A DNA stretch of 64,000 nucleotides from Thermovenabulum gondwanense. Its GTDB lineage: Bacteria > Bacillota > Thermosediminibacteria > Thermosediminibacterales > Thermosediminibacteraceae. The notes beneath the pieces are model-generated. The model made no database searches, was not told where the DNA came from, and saw only the letters and a list, made by a program, of their open reading frames with translations. Positions 8,961-17,224 of the stretch are shown piece after piece. Location of the stretch: positions 144,767-208,766 of the forward strand of contig NZ_LOHZ01000022.1 in assembly GCF_001601575.1 (NCBI RefSeq), given 5' to 3'. The position numbers and the translations under genes were made by a program. Positions within the stretch are counted from its first letter, which is position 1; every line of letters starts with the position of its first letter.

Positions 8961-9980
8961 ATGAGAAGGTTAAGTCTTCTGTTGATTTTCCTCTTAATTT
9001 TTACGTTAAGTTTTTCAGGGTGTGCAAGGCAAAGCCAGCCTCCTAAGGAAAATCCTCCGGTGGAGGAGTTGAAAATAAGCGATTATTTCCCAACAGCAGC
9101 GAATTTGTACTGGATTTATGAAGGTGTGGGAAATGAATATGCGGGAGGCAGGGTGGATACGGAATTCATTGACGAAAACAGGGTTCAGCTTTCCCAGGAT
9201 AACGGAGGAACGGTTTTGGCAAGGGTTTTTGAAGTAAATGAATATGGGGTGAAACTTATTTTTTCAAAGGAGGAAAGTTATTACAGGATAAATTACTTAA
9301 ATGAAACACCTGAGCAGGAAAAATTCTATTTAAAAGCACCATTGAAGGTAGGAACAAGCTGGCAGGATGGAGAAACCACATGGACGATTGCAAGTTTAGA
9401 AGAAAAGATTAAAGTCCCTGCAGGGGAATATGTATGTATTAAGGTTGTAGGCAAGTCAAAGGACTCTACTTTAGAAAGATATTTTGCAAAAGGCGTAGGA
9501 CTGGTAAAACAAAAATTTATTGCGGGAGAAGCGGTGGTGGAGGATAATCTTTCAAAGTTTGGGGATGCTGAAAAGGATAACAACCTGCCCAAAAAAGAAC
9601 TGGTTATATTTTATCCCTCACAAAATATCGATAAGGTATTAAAAGATGGAATTAATGAAACTTTTAAGACGGGAGAAAGCCTGGCGGATAAAATTACAAA
9701 TATTTTAAAACAGGATAAATACAGGGTTTTGAGCAAAGATGTTAAGCTTTTGGATCTTGAAAGAAAAGATACGGTGCTCAGGGTGAATTTCTCCAAGGAT
9801 TTAATCAGCGGAATGAATGCTGGGTCTTCCTACGAGGGATTGATTTTAGATAGCATTGTAAACACTTACGGAAATAATTTTGGGGTAGAAGGGGTAATCA
9901 TTAACATTGAAGGAAAAGGGTATGAGTCCGGCCACTTTGCTTTTGGAAAGGATGAGGTTTTAAAGGTAAAGCAACATTAA
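8961..9980 (+). CDS. GerMN-domain lipoprotein
   Basis: 339 residues. A lipoprotein signal peptide 'MRRLSLLLIFLLIFTLSFSG' is followed by the lipidated cysteine (LSFSGC lipobox), so it should be anchored on the outer face of the membrane. Residues about 35-190 form a beta-rich domain found in many clostridial lipoproteins (starts 'DYFPTAANLYWIYEG'). The last 125 residues look like a GerMN domain ('VLRVNFSKDLISGMNAGSSYEG', 'VNTYGNNFGVEGVIINIEGK'), known from the GerM sporulation/germination lipoprotein. I start at ATG 8961, five to eight bases after AGGAAGAAGGG, rather than the GTG six bases earlier. A strong terminator follows. Confidence 0.8.
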   Translation: MRRLSLLLIFLLIFTLSFSGCARQSQPPKENPPVEELKISDYFPTAANLYWIYEGVGNEYAGGRVDTEFIDENRVQLSQDNGGTVLARVFEVNEYGVKLIFSKEESYYRINYLNETPEQEKFYLKAPLKVGTSWQDGETTWTIASLEEKIKVPAGEYVCIKVVGKSKDSTLERYFAKGVGLVKQKFIAGEAVVEDNLSKFGDAEKDNNLPKKELVIFYPSQNIDKVLKDGINETFKTGESLADKITNILKQDKYRVLSKDVKLLDLERKDTVLRVNFSKDLISGMNAGSSYEGLILDSIVNTYGNNFGVEGVIINIEGKGYESGHFAFGKDEVLKVKQH

Positions 9981-10002
9981 AATAAAAAGGATTAGATAAA
10001 CG

Positions 10003-10032
10003 AGCTATCCGGATGAGCGGGTAGCTTTTTTT
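10003..10032 (+). terminator. rho-independent terminator after GerMN lipoprotein gene
   Basis: An 8-bp stem AGCTATCC / GGGTAGCT (one G-T pair), loop of eight, followed directly by seven T. Confidence 0.88.
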
Positions 10033-10083
10033 ATGCAATTTTCCCCCTTTTTTCAAATAAACATAGAAAAAGGGGGGAAATGC

Positions 10084-10992
10084 ATGATTATACCGGATGA
10101 TAGCGAGATAAAAAGGATTTACAATATGGCCGAAAACAAGGCTTTAATATTAAAAAATTTAGCGGATTCGATTATAACGGAAATAGAAATGAACCTTATC
10201 GGCAGGATAGAAAGCAGGTATTTAAAAAGTTTTGATAAAAAGATTGATTACCTTATAAACAATTGGAAAAGGTTGGAGGTGACAATTGATAAAATAAAAT
10301 GGTATATTGACAACTACCTCAGTTTTATAGAGGATGAAAATTTGAGAAAAAAAGCCTTCGTATTTCTGGGTATAAGTGAAAATCCTGAGGACTTTCAAAT
10401 ACTTGATGTAAATTCAAGCTATAACAGAGCATTGGCCGCAAAATACGCAGAAGACCATGCGGAAAATCCAAATACTTTTAAATATCCCTTTTTTGCAGGA
10501 GCCGATTGCGCCAATTTTATATCCCAGGTTCTGCACGAAGGAGGAATGGCTTTTCTCGGAGGGTCATGGGAGAGCTTCAACTCCTGGTTTTGCTATACAA
10601 ATAGCGTTAGCAATCTTACAAAAATCTCACTGACCTGGAGGGTGGCCAGGTATTTCAGACGGCATTGGGGCAATGAAAACGGCATAGGCAGAAACAGGGC
10701 ATATAATTATTCGGAGATGAAGGTAAAGGAGGCGCTGGAAAATTTTGATGGTTTGTATTCTTTTTTGATTGAAGGGGATGTAATACAGTACGGCGACCCC
10801 AAAAATTACAATATACCGTATCATACGCAGGTGATTCATTATAAGGGTTTTAATCCCGATATTAAAAGAAATGATTTATTTATGGCCCAGCATACGCGAA
10901 ACAGAAAAAACGTGTCTTTTTTTAAATACCTGAAGGCTTTCAAGGATCCAGAAGAAAGGAACGTATATGTATATAAAATGAAAAAGGACTAA
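10084..10992 (+). CDS. putative amidase-domain protein (Amidase_6-like)
   Basis: 302 residues without a signal peptide. The C-terminal half carries the Amidase_6 pattern: 'YNRALAAKYAEDHAENPN', then 'GADCANFISQVLHEGG' with the candidate catalytic cysteine, and 'HTQVIHYKGF' with a candidate histidine. This is an NlpC/P60-like papain fold used on peptide or cell-wall amides. Residues 1-110 are helical and unassigned. I start at ATG 10084 behind AAGGGGGGAAA; an upstream ATG at 10033 lies inside the preceding terminator. The lack of secretion signal is odd for a wall hydrolase, so a cytoplasmic or mother-cell role is possible. Confidence 0.75.
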   Translation: MIIPDDSEIKRIYNMAENKALILKNLADSIITEIEMNLIGRIESRYLKSFDKKIDYLINNWKRLEVTIDKIKWYIDNYLSFIEDENLRKKAFVFLGISENPEDFQILDVNSSYNRALAAKYAEDHAENPNTFKYPFFAGADCANFISQVLHEGGMAFLGGSWESFNSWFCYTNSVSNLTKISLTWRVARYFRRHWGNENGIGRNRAYNYSEMKVKEALENFDGLYSFLIEGDVIQYGDPKNYNIPYHTQVIHYKGFNPDIKRNDLFMAQHTRNRKNVSFFKYLKAFKDPEERNVYVYKMKKD

Positions 10993-11047
10993 ATTTTTGA
11001 TATAATATGCGGTAGTAATTAATTTTTGAAGGAGGAGAATCAGTACA

Positions 11048-12205
11048 GTGGAAACAATAGATTCTGCTAAAAAGCAGCATTTTGAAAGGGGAAAAAAAAG
11101 GGTTTATTACGGACTAATGAGCGGATACGTAGGTATTTCAGTCAATATCCTTTTATTTATAATTAAGTTTTTTATAGGGCAATTCACAAAAAGCGTGGCA
11201 ATATCGGCGGATGCTTTTAATAACTTAGGAGACATAGGTTCATCAGTGGTAACTATAATAGGTTTTAAATTGGCTTCAAGGCCACCGGATAAGGATCATC
11301 CTTACGGATATGGAAGAATCGAATACATTACAAGTTTTTTAATATCTATATCCGTTGTTTTAATCGGTATTGAGCTTTTCAGGAACTCCTTAGGGAGGAT
11401 AATTAACCCCGAAAAGGTTGTGTTCAATATTGTCTCGTTTATTATTCTTCTGTTATCTGCAGGGGTAAAATTCTGGCTGGGGCGTTTTAATGCCAATCTT
11501 GCAAAAAAAATAGAGTCAGGAGCTCTAAATGCCAGTGCTTTTGATAGTTTCGGGGACGTTATTTCGACCTTTGCGGTATCTATTTCCTTCTTGCTTTCAA
11601 ATCATACTGACTTACCCGTAGATGGATTTATCGGGATAATGGTTTCACTATTTATAGTGTATACGGGATATAATCTTATAAAAGAATCAGTGGATGTTTT
11701 AATAGGAACAAAGCCGGAAAAAGAATTGATTGAAGATATACAAAAAGTTGCGCTAACTAAAAAAGGGATTTCCGGTATACACGATATGATGGTACATAAT
11801 TATGGTCCGGGAAGGTGTATAGTAACCTTTCATGCCGAAGTTCCGGAAAGCATTCCCATTGATGAAGCCCATGAAATCATTGATGAGCTGGAAAGGGAGT
11901 TAATGGAAGAACTTGGAGTATTTGCGGTGGTTCATATGGACCCGGTAAATTTTGACGATGAGGAGCTCAACAAAACCAGGGTTGAATTGGAGGATATTTT
12001 AAAAGATTTCCCGGAAATTTTATCCTTTCACGACTTAAGGGTAGTTGGGAGGGGAAGAAAGAAAAATATTATTTTTGATATCGTGGTATCCCATGATGTT
12101 AAAAACGAGGAGGAAAGGGAATTAAAAAAGGAAATCACCAATAAAATTAAAGAAAGATATCCGGGGTATAACCCGGTTATAGTGGTAGACAGGGAATATG
12201 TTTAA
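11048..12205 (+). CDS. cation diffusion facilitator (CDF) family metal transporter
   Basis: 385 residues with six predicted membrane segments in the first 210 and a cytoplasmic ferredoxin-like domain after that. The first metal-site helix reads 'SVAISADAFNNLGDIGSS', and the second 'GALNASAFDSFGDVIST' carries the D-x3-D pattern. 'HPYGYGRIEY' is the family's loop signature. CDF proteins export divalent metals (Zn, Mn, Fe, Co) in exchange for protons. The C-terminal part is longer than in minimal CDFs, with a second small domain from about residue 300 ('EILSFHDLRVVGRGRKKNIIF'). GTG start at 11048 behind AAGGAGGAGAA. The metal specificity cannot be read. Confidence 0.9.
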   Translation: METIDSAKKQHFERGKKRVYYGLMSGYVGISVNILLFIIKFFIGQFTKSVAISADAFNNLGDIGSSVVTIIGFKLASRPPDKDHPYGYGRIEYITSFLISISVVLIGIELFRNSLGRIINPEKVVFNIVSFIILLLSAGVKFWLGRFNANLAKKIESGALNASAFDSFGDVISTFAVSISFLLSNHTDLPVDGFIGIMVSLFIVYTGYNLIKESVDVLIGTKPEKELIEDIQKVALTKKGISGIHDMMVHNYGPGRCIVTFHAEVPESIPIDEAHEIIDELERELMEELGVFAVVHMDPVNFDDEELNKTRVELEDILKDFPEILSFHDLRVVGRGRKKNIIFDIVVSHDVKNEEERELKKEITNKIKERYPGYNPVIVVDREYV

Positions 12206-12267
12206 AAGTAGAAAAAAATATTAAAATGTAATATAATATTAAGAAAATATTCAAAAGGGGGATATTT

Positions 12268-12690
12268 ATGAAAATCCCTGAATTTAAAATAGGAATGAGC
12301 ACCACTTTGCAAAAAAAGATTACTGAAAAAGAGGCGGCTTTTGATTACGGTACGGGAGTTTTAAAAAGCCTCCTGGATACACCCTCAACCGTAAAGCTGG
12401 TGATCCAAGCAGCGTCGAAAATGATTGACCCTGTCCTCCCGGAAGGTTTGGTTTCCATAGGTAAAGGTATAAACGTTATCCATATGGAACCGGTACCTGC
12501 GGGTATAACGGTAACCGTAGAGGTTACATTAAAAGAAATTGATAAAAATAAACTCCTTTTTGAATTTGTGGTATACGATGAGCTAAGCGAGGTTGCAAGA
12601 GGACATCACGAAAGGTATATTGTAAGCAAAGATATTATTGAAAAGAAAGCAAAGGATCGGTTAGAAAGGCTGAGCGGGTTTAATATTTAA
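12268..12690 (+). CDS. thioesterase, FlK-like hotdog fold
   Basis: 140 residues, the typical size of the fluoroacetyl-CoA-thioesterase-like family. Recognisable segments are 'GMSTTLQKKITEKEAAFDYG', 'TPSTVKLVIQAASKMIDPVL', 'EGLVSIGKGINVIHMEPVPAG' and 'ARGHHERYIV'. The family hydrolyses acyl-CoA thioesters; the threonine in the first segment and the histidine in 'GxHER' are the usual catalytic neighbourhood. RBS AAAGGGGG is just upstream, and a terminator follows, so it is probably a single-gene unit. The substrate is unknown. Confidence 0.85.
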   Translation: MKIPEFKIGMSTTLQKKITEKEAAFDYGTGVLKSLLDTPSTVKLVIQAASKMIDPVLPEGLVSIGKGINVIHMEPVPAGITVTVEVTLKEIDKNKLLFEFVVYDELSEVARGHHERYIVSKDIIEKKAKDRLERLSGFNI

Positions 12691-12696
12691 TCTAAT

Positions 12697-12742
12697 GCCG
12701 GTAAGAAGAAGCTGAAAGTAATTTCTTTTTACCGGCTCTTTT
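12697..12742 (+). terminator. terminator after thioesterase gene
   Basis: GCCGGTAA at 12697-12704 pairs with TTACCGGC at 12729-12736, with further AAGAA/TTCTT pairing inside, followed by TCTTTTA. Confidence 0.7.
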
Positions 12743-12757
12743 ATGCTTAAAAAACTT

Positions 12758-13075
12758 TCAAAGCTGCGGGTAAGGAGCCTTGTAAAATGTAAAATACCAA
12801 CCCGTTTCAGTTTGAATTGTCCCATCTTCAAGCTGCTTTTCAACAACAGCGTGTGCGGATATATAAATCATCTGGTTGTAAGCAAATCCTAATTCTTCTA
12901 AAGATATTACATATGTGTCTTCGGATACTGAAGGCATGTAAATGTTTTTGTAATCGAATTTACCGGGCTTTTGTGTGAAAGAAGAAGATTGGATCTTAAG
13001 GGTTAAAGGTGCGGATTTTATTGTTATATTGTATGATATTGAGGATAGTAAGGCATATAAGGTATGCAAACACAT
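12758..13075 (-). pseudogene. 3' remnant of a secreted/surface protein gene
   Basis: The last 75 codons of this frame read like the end of a clostridial surface-protein domain: 'PGKFDYKNIYMPSVSEDTYV', 'SLEELGF', 'MIYISAHAVVEK', 'ETGWYFTFY'. The pattern 'YIAAHAVV...ETAW' is familiar from secreted proteins of this group. There is no signal peptide, no ribosome site and no preceding domain; the upstream 25 codons look like random read-in. I read it as a decayed gene end. It is a weak call based on motif memory. Confidence 0.45.
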
Positions 13076-13111
13076 ATTGGAAATAATTAATTTACTTTGA
13101 TAATAAAAAGA

Positions 13112-13158
13112 ATATAATATTATTATAGTTATACGTCTAAATATTTGACGTATAACTA
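13112..13158 (+). promoter_or_regulatory. MarR operator: perfect 12-bp inverted repeat downstream of -10
   Basis: TAGTTATACGTC (13126-13137) and GACGTATAACTA (13147-13158) are exact reverse complements separated by 9 bases. A TATAAT (13112-13117) lies directly upstream, so the repeat covers the transcription start, and the marR start codon is 16 bases downstream. It is the obvious autoregulatory site for the MarR-family repressor. Confidence 0.85.
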
Positions 13159-13173
13159 ATAGGGAGGGGTTTG

Positions 13174-13605
13174 ATGGAATGTTTTGAAAAAAATACTTTA
13201 TACGGGTTATTTATGAAGGTTATTCGGCTTCATTACTTAAAACTTTACGAATATTTGGAGGGATTAAATATTTATCCGGGGCAACCTCCTATTTTATTTT
13301 CGCTTTATAAAGAAGACGGGCAAAGTCAAAAAGATTTAGCAAAAAGGCTAAATCTAAAACCTGCAACCCTTACCGTTATGCTCGGGAGGATTGAAAAGGC
13401 AGGGTATATTATAAGGAAGCAGGATGATAGGGATCAGAGGGTGCAGAGGGTTTACTTAACCGATAAAGGCAGAAAAACTTGCGAAATTTTAAAAGAGGTA
13501 ATTTCACGAATAGAAGGGGAATGTTTTAAAGATTTTTCCGAGCACGAAAAGGAAATACTTGAGGATTTGCTGTTAAAAATGTCGCGGAATCTCGAAAATA
13601 ATTAA
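13174..13605 (+). CDS. MarR-family transcriptional repressor
   Basis: 143 residues, standard MarR length. A winged helix-turn-helix spans about residues 35-100: 'QSQKDLAKRLNLKPATLTVM' recognition region and the wing 'GYIIRKQDDRDQRVQRVYLT' with its conserved DxRD. The helical ends provide the dimer interface. I start at ATG 13174, five bases after AGGGAGGGG, rather than at the adjacent TTG. The gene is first in an operon with two ABC half-transporters 23 bases on, and has a perfect inverted repeat over its own promoter. So it most likely represses the exporter until a toxic ligand binds. Confidence 0.95.
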   Translation: MECFEKNTLYGLFMKVIRLHYLKLYEYLEGLNIYPGQPPILFSLYKEDGQSQKDLAKRLNLKPATLTVMLGRIEKAGYIIRKQDDRDQRVQRVYLTDKGRKTCEILKEVISRIEGECFKDFSEHEKEILEDLLLKMSRNLENN

Positions 13606-13628
13606 TATGTAGGTTTAGAGGTGATAGG

Positions 13629-15356
13629 ATGAAGAAGTTTTTAAAATTTTTAAAGCCATATAGGACATATATTTTTGTTTCTCTCGGGTTGGTTTTTCTT
13701 CAGGCACTTTCAGAGCTTTATTTGCCAGATTTGATGTCGGACATAGTAAATTACGGAATTGTAAACGGGGATATCGGGTATATTTTGCGAAAAGGTGAAC
13801 TGATGATCTTAATAGCATTGGGAGGTACATTTGCTGCTGTTGTTTCAAGCTATTTATCGGCTCAGTCATCAATGGGATTTGGCAAGATGCTTCGGGAAGA
13901 AATATTCACTAAAGTAGAGAACTTTTCCCTTTATGAGTTTAATAAATTTGGAACTGCATCTTTGATAACCAGGACCACAAATGATGTAAACCAGCTTCAA
14001 ATAGCAGTATTGATGGGGCTTAGAATGGTTGCAAGGGCACCCCTTATGGCTGTAGGAAGTATAGTAATGACCGTTTCAAAGGATACCAGGCTTTCTTTAA
14101 TTGTTTTTGTTTCCGTATTCGTAGTATTATCTTTGGTTTATATTTTTTACAAAACGGCCACTCCAATATTTAGAGCAATTCAAAAGAAAATCGACAGGGT
14201 AAACCTGATATTAAGGGAAAACCTTACTGGCATAAGGGTAATAAGGGCTTTTAATAAGATTGACTACGAAAAGAGAAGGTTTGATGTAGCAAACAGGGAT
14301 TTAACCGAAACTTCTATGAAGGTAAACAGGCTGGTTTCAGGACTTATGCCTTTGATTATGCTGATTTCAAATTTAACCTTTATTGCGTTAATTTGGTTTG
14401 GAGGAATCAGGATTGACAGAGGGCAAATGCAGGTAGGAGATTTAATGGCTATAATTCAATACGTCATGCAGATAATGTTTTCAATAGTGATGCTTTCTAT
14501 GATTTTTGTTATGCTGCCCAGGGCATCGGCATCTGCATTGAGGATTCAAGAGGTTCTTGATGAACCATTTAAGATAAAAGACCCCGAAAAAGTTGAAGAA
14601 ATTAAAGATGTAAAGGGTGTAATAGAGTTTAAAAACGTTACCTTCCGTTATCCCGGTGCCGAAGAGCCGGTGTTATATGATGTGTCTTTTAAAGCGGAAC
14701 CCGGCAAGGTAACCGCAATTATCGGAAGTACCGGTGCAGGGAAATCCACGATACTAAACCTTATTCTAAGGTTTTATGATATAAATGAGGGAAGTATTTT
14801 GGTAGACGGTGTGGATATCAGGAATTTAAAACAGGAAAACTTAAGAAGCATTATAGGTTATGTGCCTCAGAAAGCCCTTTTATTTTCGGGTACGGTTGCC
14901 GAAAATATAAGGTTCGGGAGTAAAAATGTAACCGATGAGGATATAAAGAGGGCTGCCGATATTGCTCAGGCTACGGAGTTTGTTTCTTCTATGATGAACG
15001 GATTTAATTCAGAGGTATCGCAGGGAGGGGTAAACCTTTCCGGCGGTCAAAAGCAGAGGCTTGCAATAGCAAGGGCGGTTGCGAAAAAAGCCAGGATATA
15101 TCTTTTTGATGATTGTTTTTCTGCCCTTGATTTTAAAACTGACCTTAAGGTGCGTACTGCATTGAAGAAAGAAATAAAGGATGCAACGGTAATTATTGTG
15201 GCTCAAAGGGCAGCTACTATTATGAATGCGGATCAAATAATAGTGCTCCACGAGGGCAAAGTTGTCGGTATTGGTACTCATAACGAGCTTATGAAGTACT
15301 GCGATGTATATAAGGATATTGTATCATCACAGATTTCGGAGGAGGAATTGGCATGA
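13629..15356 (+). CDS. heterodimeric ABC exporter, subunit with degenerate catalytic site
   Basis: 575 residues: six membrane helices (1-310) and a nucleotide-binding domain. Walker A 'IGSTGAGKST', Q-loop 'YVPQKALLFSGT', and signature 'LSGGQKQR' are all canonical. The residue after Walker B is Asp, not Glu (LFDDCFSALD), and the H-loop histidine is replaced by Gln ('VAQRAAT'). This is the pattern of the degenerate half in heterodimeric drug exporters such as BmrC/YheI or LmrC. It overlaps the next half-transporter by 4 bases (ATGA), so the two are made together. Likely a multidrug or peptide exporter under the MarR repressor. Confidence 0.92.
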   Translation: MKKFLKFLKPYRTYIFVSLGLVFLQALSELYLPDLMSDIVNYGIVNGDIGYILRKGELMILIALGGTFAAVVSSYLSAQSSMGFGKMLREEIFTKVENFSLYEFNKFGTASLITRTTNDVNQLQIAVLMGLRMVARAPLMAVGSIVMTVSKDTRLSLIVFVSVFVVLSLVYIFYKTATPIFRAIQKKIDRVNLILRENLTGIRVIRAFNKIDYEKRRFDVANRDLTETSMKVNRLVSGLMPLIMLISNLTFIALIWFGGIRIDRGQMQVGDLMAIIQYVMQIMFSIVMLSMIFVMLPRASASALRIQEVLDEPFKIKDPEKVEEIKDVKGVIEFKNVTFRYPGAEEPVLYDVSFKAEPGKVTAIIGSTGAGKSTILNLILRFYDINEGSILVDGVDIRNLKQENLRSIIGYVPQKALLFSGTVAENIRFGSKNVTDEDIKRAADIAQATEFVSSMMNGFNSEVSQGGVNLSGGQKQRLAIARAVAKKARIYLFDDCFSALDFKTDLKVRTALKKEIKDATVIIVAQRAATIMNADQIIVLHEGKVVGIGTHNELMKYCDVYKDIVSSQISEEELA

Positions 15357-17224
15357 GCATAGGCCCAGGAGGACCGGGTTTTTCAGGAAGGAGAATGGGG
15401 GGAAGGGGATTTGCAGGTGGCCCGCCCATGACAAGGCCTGCTGAAAAGCCTAAGGATTTCAAGAATACTTTAAAGAGATTGATAAGGTATTTAAAGCCCT
15501 ATATTTTTCAGTTTTATATAATTATCATTATGACAATTCTAAGCACCTTCTTTAATATTTTCGCACCCAAGGTAATGGGAAAGGCAACTACAAAGCTTTT
15601 TGAAGGATTTATACTAAAGATAAGAGGGGTGCCGGGAGCAAACATAGATTTTGCTTATATTTCTCATATATTGCTGTTGTTAGCCGGGCTATATGTTTTA
15701 ACCTCATTTTTTGCATATATACAGCAGTATCTAATGGTAGGGGTATCTCAAAAAACTGTTCAAAATATGAGAAGGGATGTTTTTGAAAAACTTTCAAAAC
15801 TTCCTTTAAAATATTTTGATTCCCGCACTCACGGCGAAATTTTAAGCAGGGTTACAAATGATATAGACAATATCAGCGTAACTCTTCAGCAAAATATTAC
15901 CCAGTTTATATCTTCAGTGGTAACCATATTGGGAATTATTATAATGATGCTAACAATAAATCCTGTTTTAACCCTGGTTACCTTTGCTACCCTTCCCTTG
16001 AGCGTTTTTGCGACTATTTCTATTGCTTCCCGTTCTCAAAAGCTTTTTGTAAAACAACAAAGGGTATTAGGAGAGCTTAACGGACACATAGAGGAGGTAT
16101 TTGGGGGGCATAATCTTATAAAGGCTTTTAACAGGGAGAGGGATTCCATAGATTATTTTAACCGCATAAACGAGAACCTTTACGATGCAGGCTGGAGAGC
16201 TCAGTTTATGTCAGGTGTTGTTATGCCCATAATGCACTTTATAAGCAATTTGGGTTATATTGCCGTTTGTATTTTGGGTGGAATATTCGTAACAAAAAGG
16301 AGCATCACTATAGGTGATGTTCAGGCTTTTCTCCAATATTCAAGGCAGTTCAACCAGCCCATAACCCAGCTGGCAAATATAGTAAATATAATACAGTCCA
16401 CAATAGCTTCGGCAGAAAGGGTATTTGAAATTTTGGACGAGGAAGAAGAGGTAGCCGATGATGCAAAACAGGTTTTGGAAAAGGTAAAGGGTGATGTTAA
16501 ATTTGAAGAAGTGAACTTTAGATACAGGGAGGATTCACCTCTTATTGAAGATTTGGATATAGATGTAAAAGCTGGACAGACGGTTGCGATCGTAGGGCCC
16601 ACGGGTGCTGGAAAGACCACCCTGGTGAATCTTTTAATGCGTTTTTACGAGATACAGGGCGGGAGGATAACCGTTGATGGCGTGGATATAAGGGACATAA
16701 GCCGCGAAAACCTGCGAAAAATTTTCGGTATGGTACTTCAGGATACCTGGCTATTTAACGGAACTATAAAAGAAAATATTGCTTATGGGAAAGAAGGGGC
16801 AACCGATCAAGAGATAATAGTAGCGGCAAAAGCGGCTCATGCCCACCACTTTATTAAAACCCTGCCTCAGGGATATGATACGGTGATAAATGAAGAAGCC
16901 TCCAACCTTTCTCAGGGGCAAAAACAGCTAATTACAATTGCACGGGCGGTAATTGCAAACCCCGATATACTGATACTCGATGAAGCTACGAGCAATGTGG
17001 ATACTCTAACGGAAATATATATTCAAAAAGCCATGAAAAGTTTGATGAAAGGAAGAACAAGTTTCGTGATAGCCCACCGATTATCCACCATAAGGGATGC
17101 GGACATTATCCTGGTGGTGAATAAAGGGAAAATTGTGGAGAAAGGGACTCACAGGGAGCTCTTGGAAAAGGGTGGTTTTTACGCAGATCTTTATAAGAGC
17201 CAGTTCATGGGAGCTGCGGTTTAA
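15353..17224 (+). CDS. heterodimeric ABC exporter, catalytic subunit
   Basis: 623 residues with a glycine-rich cytoplasmic extension of about 35 residues ('GPGGPGFSGRRMGGRGFAGG'), six membrane helices, and a full nucleotide-binding domain. Walker A 'VGPTGAGKTT', Walker B 'ILILDEATSNVD' with the catalytic Glu, and H-loop 'VIAHRLST' are intact. The signature is 'LSQGQKQL' instead of LSGGQ. A working Walker B plus an altered signature is the expected complement to the other half: the subunits share one active and one degenerate ATP site. Family relatives are BmrD/YheH. Its stop abuts the stop of the convergent symporter gene, with no terminator visible. Confidence 0.93.
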   Translation: MSIGPGGPGFSGRRMGGRGFAGGPPMTRPAEKPKDFKNTLKRLIRYLKPYIFQFYIIIIMTILSTFFNIFAPKVMGKATTKLFEGFILKIRGVPGANIDFAYISHILLLLAGLYVLTSFFAYIQQYLMVGVSQKTVQNMRRDVFEKLSKLPLKYFDSRTHGEILSRVTNDIDNISVTLQQNITQFISSVVTILGIIIMMLTINPVLTLVTFATLPLSVFATISIASRSQKLFVKQQRVLGELNGHIEEVFGGHNLIKAFNRERDSIDYFNRINENLYDAGWRAQFMSGVVMPIMHFISNLGYIAVCILGGIFVTKRSITIGDVQAFLQYSRQFNQPITQLANIVNIIQSTIASAERVFEILDEEEEVADDAKQVLEKVKGDVKFEEVNFRYREDSPLIEDLDIDVKAGQTVAIVGPTGAGKTTLVNLLMRFYEIQGGRITVDGVDIRDISRENLRKIFGMVLQDTWLFNGTIKENIAYGKEGATDQEIIVAAKAAHAHHFIKTLPQGYDTVINEEASNLSQGQKQLITIARAVIANPDILILDEATSNVDTLTEIYIQKAMKSLMKGRTSFVIAHRLSTIRDADIILVVNKGKIVEKGTHRELLEKGGFYADLYKSQFMGAAV

